Shown: positions 1-7,578 of the stretch, in pieces
How the letters are laid out: every line of letters starts with the position of its first letter
Position numbering within the stretch: position 1 is the stretch's first letter
NCBI GenBank assembly: GCA_021767645.1
Contig: JAASSY010000004.1
Location: 1 to 35,158 of the forward strand
Length of the DNA: 35,158 nt
Source: Candidatus Parcubacteria bacterium
GTDB lineage: Bacteria > Patescibacteriota > Minisyncoccia > Phycocordibacterales > UBA918
Direction of reading: 5' to 3'
Made by a program: the position numbers and the translations under genes
The notes under the pieces: model-generated
Told to the model about the DNA's origin: nothing
What the model saw: the letters and a program-made list of their open reading frames with translations, nothing else
Databases searched by the model: none

Positions 1-1422
1 CTTCAGACGACTTTTATCCTGCGGCCGCGGTGGTAGCATCGTCAGTGAGATAATTGAGGAGATAACAAGACCAAACATAGCGATCATCAAAAGGTCGCGC
101 ACCATAATCGGTAAGTTGTACGATAGTACGGTCTGATGGAACTCAGCCGTCCCGAGAAAAATCGGTGCCCACCCCAAAATAAAAAGCATAATTGGGTTCG
201 TCACGAGACTCCAATACCCTTCCGCTTGCTGCAGACCAATAACAATTCGTTTACGTAGGGGGATGCGTTTGTTTTTCGTAAAGTGATAAATGATGTAGCA
301 AAAGTTTTCAACACCATATGTCCAGCGTCGGTGCTGCTTATAGATGTTCTTAATTGTCCCCCAGAATGTCGGAGCGGTATTGGCATCCATCGACACCGGA
401 TACGAAAGTGGGACTACATGATACTCACCATCGTTGGCCATCAGTAGGTTCCAAAAAATACGTGAGTCTTCGTTGACCATATTCGGTTGCCAGTACCCTA
501 CTTCGTAGAGTGCCTGAAAACTAACCGAGTGAGACGAAAAGGTAGCCATACGCTCCGGTCGCTCTTGCTGGACCATTTCCCAAAACGTACTACTCATGGC
601 GACCACTCGGGCTAGCGCTGGTGCCTCCCATATGTTGTTGTTGAAAATAGGTACCGGCTGAAACGAGCTCTTCAGGGGCTCTTTACACGTCATAAAGTGC
701 CACACGAGACAGTTAAAGTAGTCTGGATAAATGACGGTATCAATATCAAAAATTGAGACGAGGGTGTGGTTATAACGAATACCGTGTGGGTCAAGCACCT
801 CGGTGCGAACTGCTTCAGCTGCGTACGCAGCGTTTGAGCCTTTACCAGCCATCTCTCCTGGCACATCTTGCGGGTGTGTCGTTACCAAGAACTTACCAAA
901 TGTATCTCGGTATTTATCTTTCATGGTTTGGGCCACTGCTGCCGCCTCGGCTCCTGCGCGCTCCTCTGCTGCCAACACAACAATAATACTCTTACGATCG
1001 TAGTTAACATCCGCTAAAGCTTGTAGTGTCGCATCGACGACACTAGCTGGCTCTTTATAAAAGGGCAAGATGACCACGTGGTACAGGTGTCCGTATTCAA
1101 AACGCTCAATCAACTCTGACCAATTCAACGACATGTGGTGGCGCAATCGTTTCCAATTGTAGCGAAGATGGAACGATAAAAAAGCGGTTTTGAGAACCCA
1201 GTAGATAGCAAAACCAATGATAAAGTACGCAGCAGCAAAGGGGGCGTAGTTCGACATTGCCAGTACACCAATCAGCGTGAGCCACGACACTACGCCGGGT
1301 ACAATTTCCAAGAAGCGATAAAAACGCCGGTCACGACCGGTCAAGTCACTGGCTCGACCAACATGAAAATCATCCCGACGAGCGTACGGCAACAACGATG
1401 GTTTCTCAGCTGACTGGTTCAT
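1..1422 (-). CDS. Family 2 glycosyltransferase / cellulose synthase-like membrane protein (3' end truncated by window edge)
   Basis: Manual minus-strand translation from ATG at 1420-1422 (MNQSAEKPSLLPYARRDDFHVGRASDL...) is open to base 1. It contains FDIDT, VNEDSRIFW and KQHRRWTYG (D,D,D,QxxRW signature) plus N- and C-terminal hydrophobic helices. Absent from the ORF track because it has no stop in the window. Confidence 0.9.
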   Translation of the reverse strand, partial: MNQSAEKPSLLPYARRDDFHVGRASDLTGRDRRFYRFLEIVPGVVSWLTLIGVLAMSNYAPFAAAYFIIGFAIYWVLKTAFLSFHLRYNWKRLRHHMSLNWSELIERFEYGHLYHVVILPFYKEPASVVDATLQALADVNYDRKSIIVVLAAEERAGAEAAAVAQTMKDKYRDTFGKFLVTTHPQDVPGEMAGKGSNAAYAAEAVRTEVLDPHGIRYNHTLVSIFDIDTVIYPDYFNCLVWHFMTCKEPLKSSFQPVPIFNNNIWEAPALARVVAMSSTFWEMVQQERPERMATFSSHSVSFQALYEVGYWQPNMVNEDSRIFWNLLMANDGEYHVVPLSYPVSMDANTAPTFWGTIKNIYKQHRRWTYGVENFCYIIYHFTKNKRIPLRKRIVIGLQQAEGYWSLVTNPIMLFILGWAPIFLGTAEFHQTVLSYNLPIMVRDLLMIAMFGLVISSIISLTMLPPRPQDKSRLK

Positions 1423-1488
1423 AACAGTATCGGCGAGTATACCCCCATTTTGACCAAAAATAAAGCTATTTTGCTACCGCTCAGCGTT

Positions 1489-1520
1489 CTTAATGAACAT
1501 ACCATGGTATGTTCATTAAG
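1489..1520. repeat. Perfect 32-bp palindrome CTTAATGAACATACCATGGTATGTTCATTAAG
   Basis: First 16 nt are the exact reverse complement of the last 16 nt. Lies 66-98 bp upstream of the GT2 start codon. Confidence 0.95.
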
Positions 1521-1623
1521 CTAGTCTCAGCTCGCCAACCTAATCCGCACCGGTAGAGTTGCAAATCTTTTGGAATTTGGCATACTACAGGCCATTACGC
1601 TGCCGCGATTTAGTTGGTAACAA

Positions 1624-1712
1624 TCGAACGATTTGTAACCAACTGACAGGGGTAGTAGAATAGTTTTCCAAGCAGTAGAACCCTTGGAGCCACCTTAGCT
1701 CAGTTGGTAGAG
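1624..1712. repeat. Direct repeat copy 1 (89 bp; identical copy at 1734-1822)
   Basis: tcgaacgatttgtaaccaactgacagg...cccttggagccaccttagctcagttggtagag occurs twice with a 110-bp period. Confidence 0.95.
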
Positions 1713-1716
1713 GTGA

Positions 1717-1735
1717 GACAGTCTGGGAGACTGTC
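1717..1735. repeat. Short hairpin GACAGTCT-GGG-AGACTGTC
   Basis: Perfect 8-bp inverted repeat with 3-nt loop in the interval between the two 89-bp direct repeats. Confidence 0.9.
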
Positions 1736-1822
1736 GAACGATTTGTAACCAACTGACAGGGGTAGTAGAATAGTTTTCCAAGCAGTAGAACCCTTGGAGC
1801 CACCTTAGCTCAGTTGGTAGAG
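1734..1822. repeat. Direct repeat copy 2, overlapping the 5' end of tRNA-Thr
   Basis: Identical to 1624-1712; its end coincides with the acceptor stem and D-arm of the intact tRNA. Confidence 0.95.
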
Positions 1823-1874
1823 CAACGGATTTGTAACCCGTAGGTCGTCAGTTCGAATCTGACAGGTGGCTCCA
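1799..1874 (+). tRNA. tRNA-Thr, anticodon TGT, CCA encoded
   Basis: GCCACCT...AGGTGGC acceptor stem, D-arm TTAGCTCAGTTGGTAGAGC, anticodon arm CGGATTTGTAACCCG (loop TTTGTAA), T-arm GTTCGAATC, terminal TCCA. Confidence 0.95.
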
Positions 1875-1923
1875 AGGGTTTTATACGTACCACCTTACCA
1901 CTAACTAGCGTTCGAATCTGACC

Positions 1924-1950
1924 GTACACCAAGCTCCCAGCGTGGTGTAC
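1924..1950. repeat. Inverted repeat GTACACCA-N11-TGGTGTAC downstream of tRNA-Thr
   Basis: Perfect 8-bp arms, directly after a second T-arm-like string gcgttcgaatctgacc. Confidence 0.7.
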
Positions 1951-1995
1951 CTCCTCGGGTTGTATACGTACGGCCACTTCGTCAGTTGCTGACCA

Positions 1996-2029
1996 TACTA
2001 CAAATGCGCCCATTGGCGCATTTGTAGTA
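1996..2029. terminator. Strong 15-bp stem, CATT loop hairpin; possible bidirectional terminator between tRNA-Thr and the 137-aa ORF
   Basis: TACTACAAATGCGCC-CATT-GGCGCATTTGTAGTA perfect stem immediately after the stop codon at 2031; no clear U-tract. Confidence 0.55.
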
Positions 2030-2030
2030 A

Positions 2031-2444
2031 TTAGTGGTGTGCTTTCATACGGCGCTTCTCTTGTTCGGTTAGTGCCGTAGCTTGCTTGTGCTCAGCAATC
2101 TCCACCAAGTGTGAACGACGCTCTAAATCATGCGAGATAGCAGTGGCATGACGTCGGTTTTGCCGCAGGCGCGTCTCAAAAAAACGCTCAAGTGTGCGTA
2201 CCAACCGCAACACCGTCTGCAACAACCGATGAACCACAAAGTGTAAAAATAGTCGCATGGTCCCAGCTCCTACGAACAGTCGTAACTTCAGTAGCACGGT
2301 GGCCACCTTATCGCTTACCCCATCTAGCCAACTCCGCAATGGAGACAGAAATCTTTGTTCACGTGCTTCCTCAATCCGAAAGACAAACATCAGCACCACA
2401 AAAACTGTGGTGCTGATGATGAGATAGAGTACTGCATCCGGCAT
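2031..2444 (-). CDS. Small membrane protein of unknown function (N-terminal TM, basic helical tail)
   Basis: 137-aa ORF, N-terminal hydrophobic segment VLYLIISTTVFVVLMFVF; follows tsf by 4 bp. Confidence 0.65.
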   Translation of the reverse strand: MPDAVLYLIISTTVFVVLMFVFRIEEAREQRFLSPLRSWLDGVSDKVATVLLKLRLFVGAGTMRLFLHFVVHRLLQTVLRLVRTLERFFETRLRQNRRHATAISHDLERRSHLVEIAEHKQATALTEQEKRRMKAHH

Positions 2445-2448
2445 GGGA

Positions 2449-3033
2449 CTATTTTACCGATACTCGGGAGATTTGTGCAATAGTGATTTTTTCACCAAAC
2501 TTTTGTACCCCACCATTAACCATCTCGGCAATAGTTTGCTCAGGGTTTTTCACAAATGGCTGTTCAAGTAAAATTTGCTCTTTAAAGTAGCTGTCGAGCT
2601 TACCTTGCATGATTTGTTCCTGCATATCAGCTGGCTTGTCTTTGATTTCTTCAGCAAATACTTCTTTTGCTTTTTCAACAGCTGCTTCATCCAGGTCATC
2701 ACGAGAGATGTATTTTGGATTCATCGCCGCTACATGCATAGCGATCTCTCTGGCTAAAGCAACAAACTCTTCATTTTTTGACACAAAGTCTGTCTCGCAG
2801 CCTAGCAGCACGGTAGCAGCTACCTCATTAGTGTTGTGTACATACACGCCAACCGCACCGGCACCGATTTCACGGTCAGACTTCTTTTCGGCTGCCTCAC
2901 TACGCTTCTTTTTCAGGATGATACGCGCTTTGTCCATATCACCAGCTGCCTCCTCGAGAGCTTTCTTGCATTGCATCACTGAGATACCAGTTTCGTCACG
3001 CAGGGCTTTAATTTGTGTTGATGTGATTTCCAT
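2449..3033 (-). CDS. tsf: Elongation factor Ts
   Basis: 194 aa; MEITSTQIKALRDETGISVMQCKKALEEAAGDMDKA and CETDFVSKNEEF motifs; directly downstream of rpsB. Confidence 0.97.
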   Translation of the reverse strand: MEITSTQIKALRDETGISVMQCKKALEEAAGDMDKARIILKKKRSEAAEKKSDREIGAGAVGVYVHNTNEVAATVLLGCETDFVSKNEEFVALAREIAMHVAAMNPKYISRDDLDEAAVEKAKEVFAEEIKDKPADMQEQIMQGKLDSYFKEQILLEQPFVKNPEQTIAEMVNGGVQKFGEKITIAQISRVSVK

Positions 3034-3056
3034 AGAACGTTCGTAGCTTAAGATTA

Positions 3057-3827
3057 TTATCGACTAGTGGTTGTGCGATCAGCAGTTCGTCCGCGGCGTC
3101 CGCGCTCGGTTCGAGCTGGTGGGACATACGCCGCCTTACCTGCCTTGTAGCTGGTGATCAATTCATCGAGCACAAGCTTGACACTAGTTGTCAGAGCGTC
3201 GTTGACGAGTACCGGATATGTTACCTTGGAAATATCTGAGTCAGAACTCATCACGCCAATGACAGGTATATTCAGGTCACGAGCTTCTGTGTTGGCGATC
3301 GAATCATGACGCGGATCGACAATCACTAGCATATCTGGAGTTTTGTCGAGGTCTACCATACCACCAAAGTTGAAGGTTAGCTTATCCATTTCACGACCAA
3401 GAACGACTCGTTCTTTCTTGGTGTACTTTCGCTCTAGTTCACCTGACTCTTTTTCATTGCGGAGTGTTGTCAGACGTTCAAAACGCTTTCGCATCTGTGC
3501 AAAGTTAGTCAGCATACCACCGATCCAGCGGTTGACGACGTATGGAGCATCAGCGAGCTCCGCTGCTTCTCGTACCATTCGAGTTACTTCATCTTTTGTA
3601 CCAACGAAAAGAACGTTTTTGCCTTGCTTACCAGCTTCTTCAAGCACTGCCTTGGCAGCTTCTACTTGCTGACTAGTAGCTTCTAAGTCAAAGATGTCGT
3701 TACCATCTTTCGTAGCGTAAATAAACGGTGCTGTTGTAGGGTGACGACGACTTTTGGAAAAACCAAAGTGTGCCCCCGCCTCGAACATCCGTTCGATAAG
3801 GTTGTTTGTATCTGTTGCCATAATCAT
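3057..3827 (-). CDS. rpsB: 30S ribosomal protein S2
   Basis: 256 aa; MFEAGAHFGFSKSRRHPTTAPFIYA, VNRWIGGMLTNF, PDMLVIVDPRHDSIANTEARDLNIPVIGV. Confidence 0.98.
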   Translation of the reverse strand: MIMATDTNNLIERMFEAGAHFGFSKSRRHPTTAPFIYATKDGNDIFDLEATSQQVEAAKAVLEEAGKQGKNVLFVGTKDEVTRMVREAAELADAPYVVNRWIGGMLTNFAQMRKRFERLTTLRNEKESGELERKYTKKERVVLGREMDKLTFNFGGMVDLDKTPDMLVIVDPRHDSIANTEARDLNIPVIGVMSSDSDISKVTYPVLVNDALTTSVKLVLDELITSYKAGKAAYVPPARTERGRRGRTADRTTTSR

Positions 3828-3860
3828 TGTTACCCAGACTGCCAGTTAACTAGTAAGACG

Positions 3861-3909
3861 GTACAAGGATACATCGAGGTGCTACCACGGTAGCGCACGA
3901 GCCTTGTGC
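3861..3909 (-). promoter_or_regulatory. Structured 5' leader of rpsB-tsf (nested stem-loops)
   Basis: Minus-strand RNA: outer CACAAGG/CCUUGU pairing encloses a GCUACC-GU-GGUAGC hairpin, 34-82 nt upstream of the rpsB ATG. Confidence 0.5.
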
Positions 3910-3949
3910 AGTCACGGTGTCTGGAGTGTGCGAGAGCGGATAATAAAAA

Positions 3950-3968
3950 TGCCCTCACAAGCGGGGCA
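3950..3968 (-). terminator. Rho-independent terminator after prfA
   Basis: Minus strand TGCCC-cgcttgtga-GGGCA followed by TTTTTATT. Confidence 0.6.
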
Positions 3969-4001
3969 ATACTAGCACACAGCGATACTGAAAACAACCG
4001 C

Positions 4002-4979
4002 CTACCCTTCGCTGAGCGCAGCTTCAGCTTCGTGCATAGCATCAACAATTGGCTGCAGGTCACCACCAAGCGTAGCTTCAACGGTGTGCCAACTTTCTTT
4101 AATCCGATGGTCGGTGATACGGTTTTGTGGAAAATTATACGTCCGGATCTTTTCCGACCGATCCCCAGTTCCAATTTGTTTACTCCGAACTTCAGCGTGC
4201 TTTTTAGCTTCTTCCTCTTCATGAAGCGATTCTAGCTTAGCCGTTAGCATAGCCATAGCTTTTTCACGGTTCTTCAACTGTGAGCGTTCGCTCTCACAAC
4301 GCACATCTACACCAGTTGGTCGGTGCACAAGACGTACAGCTGTTTCCACTTTATTGACATTCTGCCCCCCAGCTCCACCCGAGCGAGAAAACTCCATATC
4401 GATATCACCAGGATTAATCTCAATAGAGGGTTTTTTACGCATTGGCAAGATAGCCACCGAAGCAGTTGAGGTATGAATCCTCCCTTGTTTTTCCGTCACC
4501 GGCACTCGCTGAACCCGGTGTACACCAGTTTCAAACCGTAGCGCTTCGTAGGCATTAGGCGAGAGGATTTCAAACACACCCTCTTTATAACCACCTTGTG
4601 GAGCGCTCGAGACAGAGTTCTCACTCACTCGCCAACCCTGGTTCTGGGCGTACGTTAGATACATATTAGCTAATTCAGCAGCAAACAGAGCTGCCTCATC
4701 ACCACCAGCACCTGCCCGCACCTCAAGCACCACACCGTACGGTTTGGCTTCTTCTTCTCGTGATGCTTCAATGATTCGTTCCATCTCTGCAAACTGCTCG
4801 CTGAGCGATGATTGCAACATGGCTATTTCATCTTCCGCCAACTCAGCCATCTCGGGATCACTTTTGGCCAAAGCCTCGGCTTCGTGCAATTTTTCCAAAT
4901 CACCCACAAAAACTGACGCGAGAAATTGCGTCTTATGATTTTCCTTAAATTCAGCCAGTTTTGCCTGATCAAACTCCAT
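4002..4979 (-). CDS. prfA: Peptide chain release factor 1 (shortened N-terminus)
   Basis: 325 aa; [37 protein letters not shown] (RF1-type PxT motif), [18 protein letters not shown]. Confidence 0.95.
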   Translation of the reverse strand: MEFDQAKLAEFKENHKTQFLASVFVGDLEKLHEAEALAKSDPEMAELAEDEIAMLQSSLSEQFAEMERIIEASREEEAKPYGVVLEVRAGAGGDEAALFAAELANMYLTYAQNQGWRVSENSVSSAPQGGYKEGVFEILSPNAYEALRFETGVHRVQRVPVTEKQGRIHTSTASVAILPMRKKPSIEINPGDIDMEFSRSGGAGGQNVNKVETAVRLVHRPTGVDVRCESERSQLKNREKAMAMLTAKLESLHEEEEAKKHAEVRSKQIGTGDRSEKIRTYNFPQNRITDHRIKESWHTVEATLGGDLQPIVDAMHEAEAALSEG

Positions 4980-5001
4980 AAATATCTATCTACCATAACA
5001 A

Positions 5002-5027
5002 AACCCCATCAAAATAGCGATGGGGTT
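5002..5027 (-). terminator. Rho-independent terminator after rpmE
   Basis: Minus strand AACCCCATC-GCTATTTT-GATGGGGTTTTGTT. Confidence 0.8.
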
Positions 5028-5042
5028 GTGCGTACGGATTGG

Positions 5043-5315
5043 TTACACTTTCTTCTTTCGTGCTTCAGCCGCTTTGGCTGCTCGCTGCTTGAAGCGATCA
5101 ACACGACCAGCCGTATCCATCACCTTCTCTTGACCAGTGTAGAACGGGTGTGACGCACTAGATACATCTACATATGCAATCGGGTACTCTTGCCCGTCTT
5201 CCCATGTGTCAGTCGCGTCGGTCTCCACGGTTGAACCAATGAGGAAACGTTCGTTTGACGAGTTATCCTGGAAGATAACGAGTCGGTAGTTGTCTGGATG
5301 AATATCTTTTTTCAT
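5043..5315 (-). CDS. rpmE: 50S ribosomal protein L31 (type B-like)
   Basis: 90 aa; [30 protein letters not shown]...[35 protein letters not shown]. Confidence 0.95.
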   Translation of the reverse strand: MKKDIHPDNYRLVIFQDNSSNERFLIGSTVETDATDTWEDGQEYPIAYVDVSSASHPFYTGQEKVMDTAGRVDRFKQRAAKAAEARKKKV

Positions 5316-5362
5316 AGTATGTAAACGTCACATTTAGTCAGCGACGTGCTTAGAGCGGCACC

Positions 5363-5390
5363 ACTATAACAGACGTACCTAAAATTGCAA
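5363..5390 (-). promoter_or_regulatory. Sigma70-like promoter for rpmE
   Basis: Minus strand TTGCAA-N16-TATAGT, 47 bp upstream of the rpmE ATG. Confidence 0.6.
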
Positions 5391-5393
5391 CGA

Positions 5394-6755
5394 CTAGCCA
5401 CCTTGCAACGTTCTAATCTCACCCTCCAAGCGCGCCTTACGCTTCATAACTCCATCACCATAGAAAGCATTTTCTGGATTATTAGCACCTCCCCAGCCAG
5501 CGTAATACCGCAAAGCTGCTGTGCGGTCACTGTAGTAGGAACCGTCAGCTCCATTGTCCCGCAAGAGAAGCGCGGTAGCTAGAAACGCGTCTTGGTTGGA
5601 GAACGGGTTACTTGGGCCAGACTTTTTGAGAAGTCGACGAATCGTATCGCGAGATTGCACATACGTGTAGCTGTTACCGGACTCGACGTACCCACCAAAG
5701 ATAGCCCAGGTACTCGGGATAAACTGTGACGGCCCCATAGCACCTCCCCAGCCAATGCGTGTGCCGTCTGAACGGCGGAGTGGACACGACACTTGTTGTG
5801 TCGCAGCGTCAAAACCAAGCGTATCCGCAATCACTAAGAAGACAGGCTTATCTCGATCAGGGTGCATGATATCCCGACCGGCGCTCACATCCCCCATTAC
5901 ACAACTACCAATATTGCTGCCGTAGGCTGATTCTTGCTCTAAGATTGCCAAAATGAGCGAGGCAGGTACACCAGTAAGAGCCGAGGCGTTCTGCGCTAAA
6001 TCGACTGCCTCAGGAAACGGAATTGGACCACCACCTCCAAGTAAGGCAAAGAGCTGTGCCCGGAGCTGAGCAGCTGTTTTCTGCTGGGCCTCCAAGAGCT
6101 GCTGGTACGCTGCCTCTTCACCACGTGTCTCAGCTAAGATGGCTGCCTTGCGAGCTTCCTGCTCCTCTATCGAACGCTTCTCCAGCTCTTGCACTCGCTT
6201 CAACTCAGCCTCTGTTTCCTGCTTCTCAATTAAGGACATCTTCTGCTCCTCAGTGTCACGACGTATCTGCTCCAGTGCGGCGAGCGACTCATTGAGTGAT
6301 TCTTTAATGGCCATAAAACGATCAGCGTCGGTAAAGAATTCAGAAAAATTACGGTTGCCCAATAAAATCTCTACCATGGAAAAGTCATCGGTCGTATTGG
6401 TCTCACGGATGAGCTCCGCCATGGAAGTCCGCTGTTTCGCTAGCCGTTCGGTCAAGATGTCAATCACCGCCTCTTTGTCACCAATTTGCTCAGTTAGTTG
6501 TGAGATTGCCAACGAACGGGCTTCGATACCCAACTGGGCTTGCCGCACTTCGGAGTCAATGAGTTCTAAGTCACGCTCAAGTGTCTGTCGTTCTTCCCGT
6601 TTTTCACTGACCAGCTTCTGTTGCGCGATAATTTGCTGCTCCACCTTATCAAGCTGGGATTCCAAGCGTTCTCGTCGCTCGGCCTCAGTCTCAGCCTGGA
6701 GACGCATCGGCACACACACCAAAACAAACAAAAGTCCAATGACAAAACAGCGCAT
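5394..6755 (-). CDS. Secreted coiled-coil protein with C-terminal MltB/SLT-type lytic transglycosylase domain
   Basis: ORF extends to 6791 but MRCFVIGLLFVLVCVPMRLQA (start at 6755) is a good signal peptide. Long EnvC-like coiled coil, then AILEQESAYGSNIG...IGWGGAMGPSQFIPSTWAIFGGYV. Confidence 0.88.
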   Translation of the reverse strand: MRCFVIGLLFVLVCVPMRLQAETEAERRERLESQLDKVEQQIIAQQKLVSEKREERQTLERDLELIDSEVRQAQLGIEARSLAISQLTEQIGDKEAVIDILTERLAKQRTSMAELIRETNTTDDFSMVEILLGNRNFSEFFTDADRFMAIKESLNESLAALEQIRRDTEEQKMSLIEKQETEAELKRVQELEKRSIEEQEARKAAILAETRGEEAAYQQLLEAQQKTAAQLRAQLFALLGGGGPIPFPEAVDLAQNASALTGVPASLILAILEQESAYGSNIGSCVMGDVSAGRDIMHPDRDKPVFLVIADTLGFDAATQQVSCPLRRSDGTRIGWGGAMGPSQFIPSTWAIFGGYVESGNSYTYVQSRDTIRRLLKKSGPSNPFSNQDAFLATALLLRDNGADGSYYSDRTAALRYYAGWGGANNPENAFYGDGVMKRKARLEGEIRTLQGG

Positions 6756-6790
6756 AGTGGCTGTAGTATACCATCTCCATAAAAGACACA

Positions 6791-6814
6791 AAGCCCGGCC
6801 GTACGGCCGGGCTT
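6791..6814 (-). terminator. 24-bp perfect palindrome terminator after rplY
   Basis: AAGCCCGGCCGTACGGCCGGGCTT; minus strand continues ttgtgtctttta. Confidence 0.75.
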
Positions 6815-6838
6815 GCTAGACTACCCTTATTGTATGAG

Positions 6839-7477
6839 CTACTCAGCTGGAGTCTCCTCTTCTTCACCCTTACCTTTCTGCTCCACCTCAACAGCATCCA
6901 TATCAACTTCAGTTGGTTCCGTTTCTTCCGGCTCTTCTTCTCGTGCAGCTGACACGGTAGCTACTGGTGTGTCACTATCAGTCTCAATTGTTACACCTTC
7001 TTCGACCACCAGGTCAGACACGAGGATTTGCGCTTCTTCGTCTTCCATACCAGACACATCAACCTCGATATGAGACGGCAGCTTGCTTGGACGACAAGTC
7101 ACCTCGACTTCGTAAAGTGCCTTGTTGACAGTTGCACCACTTTTCTCAACTGGTGCTTCACCGACAAACTCAAGGGCAACGTTTGTCGTCAATTCTTTAC
7201 CACGCTCAATCGCGTAAAAGTCAGCGTGCTCCGCACCACCACGAGCGGCGTTAAATGCTACGTCATGCACCAACACCTCGATTGGCTCATCGAGTCCTTC
7301 TAAGGTGATGATGGTGGATTCACCAGCTTCGTGCAATGTCTTTGTAAACGCTAAAGCGTCGATCTCAATACTAATCGGCTCTTGTTTTGGGCCGTATACG
7401 ACGGCCGGGATTTTCTTGGCTGCCCGAACTGCCTGCGCCGAAGCAGACCGTGGAGCAACTGTCAGTGTCGTTGTCAT
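6839..7477 (-). CDS. rplY: 50S ribosomal protein L25, Ctc long form
   Basis: MTTTLTVAPRSASAQAVRAAKKIPAVVYGPKQEPISIEID...; beta-rich TL5/CTC C-terminal domain and acidic tail. Start placed at MTTTLT (7477) rather than ORF start 7498. Confidence 0.92.
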   Translation of the reverse strand: MTTTLTVAPRSASAQAVRAAKKIPAVVYGPKQEPISIEIDALAFTKTLHEAGESTIITLEGLDEPIEVLVHDVAFNAARGGAEHADFYAIERGKELTTNVALEFVGEAPVEKSGATVNKALYEVEVTCRPSKLPSHIEVDVSGMEDEEAQILVSDLVVEEGVTIETDSDTPVATVSAAREEEPEETEPTEVDMDAVEVEQKGKGEEEETPAE

Positions 7478-7565
7478 ATGGCGCATACCATAGCACATTT
7501 ATAACTTTGCACAAGACACTCGCCCACCTCTCCACAGCAGCGCAAACCGGACAAAAAACCCTTGC

Positions 7566-7571
7566 TATACT
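7566..7571 (+). promoter_or_regulatory. -10 element TATACT for PfkB kinase, 7 nt before ATG (leaderless candidate)
   Basis: TATACT-tagcagc-ATG. Confidence 0.5.
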
Positions 7572-7578
7572 TAGCAGC

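Noticed and set aside
1689-1764. Second functional tRNA-Thr in the upstream repeat
   Set aside because: Only the acceptor 5' part and D-arm are intact; anticodon arm and T-arm are deleted or replaced by a hairpin, so no cloverleaf.
1585-1803. 72-aa minus-strand ORF with internally repeated peptide
   Set aside because: It is a by-product of the tRNA-derived 110-bp DNA repeat (110 is not a multiple of 3, so frames shift) and overlaps the tRNA region.
1810-2013. 67-aa minus-strand ORF antisense to tRNA-Thr
   Set aside because: Overlaps the tRNA and terminator hairpin; no recognisable protein features.
4002-4979. prfA as RF2 or a stop-codon reassignment marker
   Set aside because: The PVT recognition motif is RF1-type; TAA and TAG stops are used normally in the window and nothing here indicates UGA recoding.
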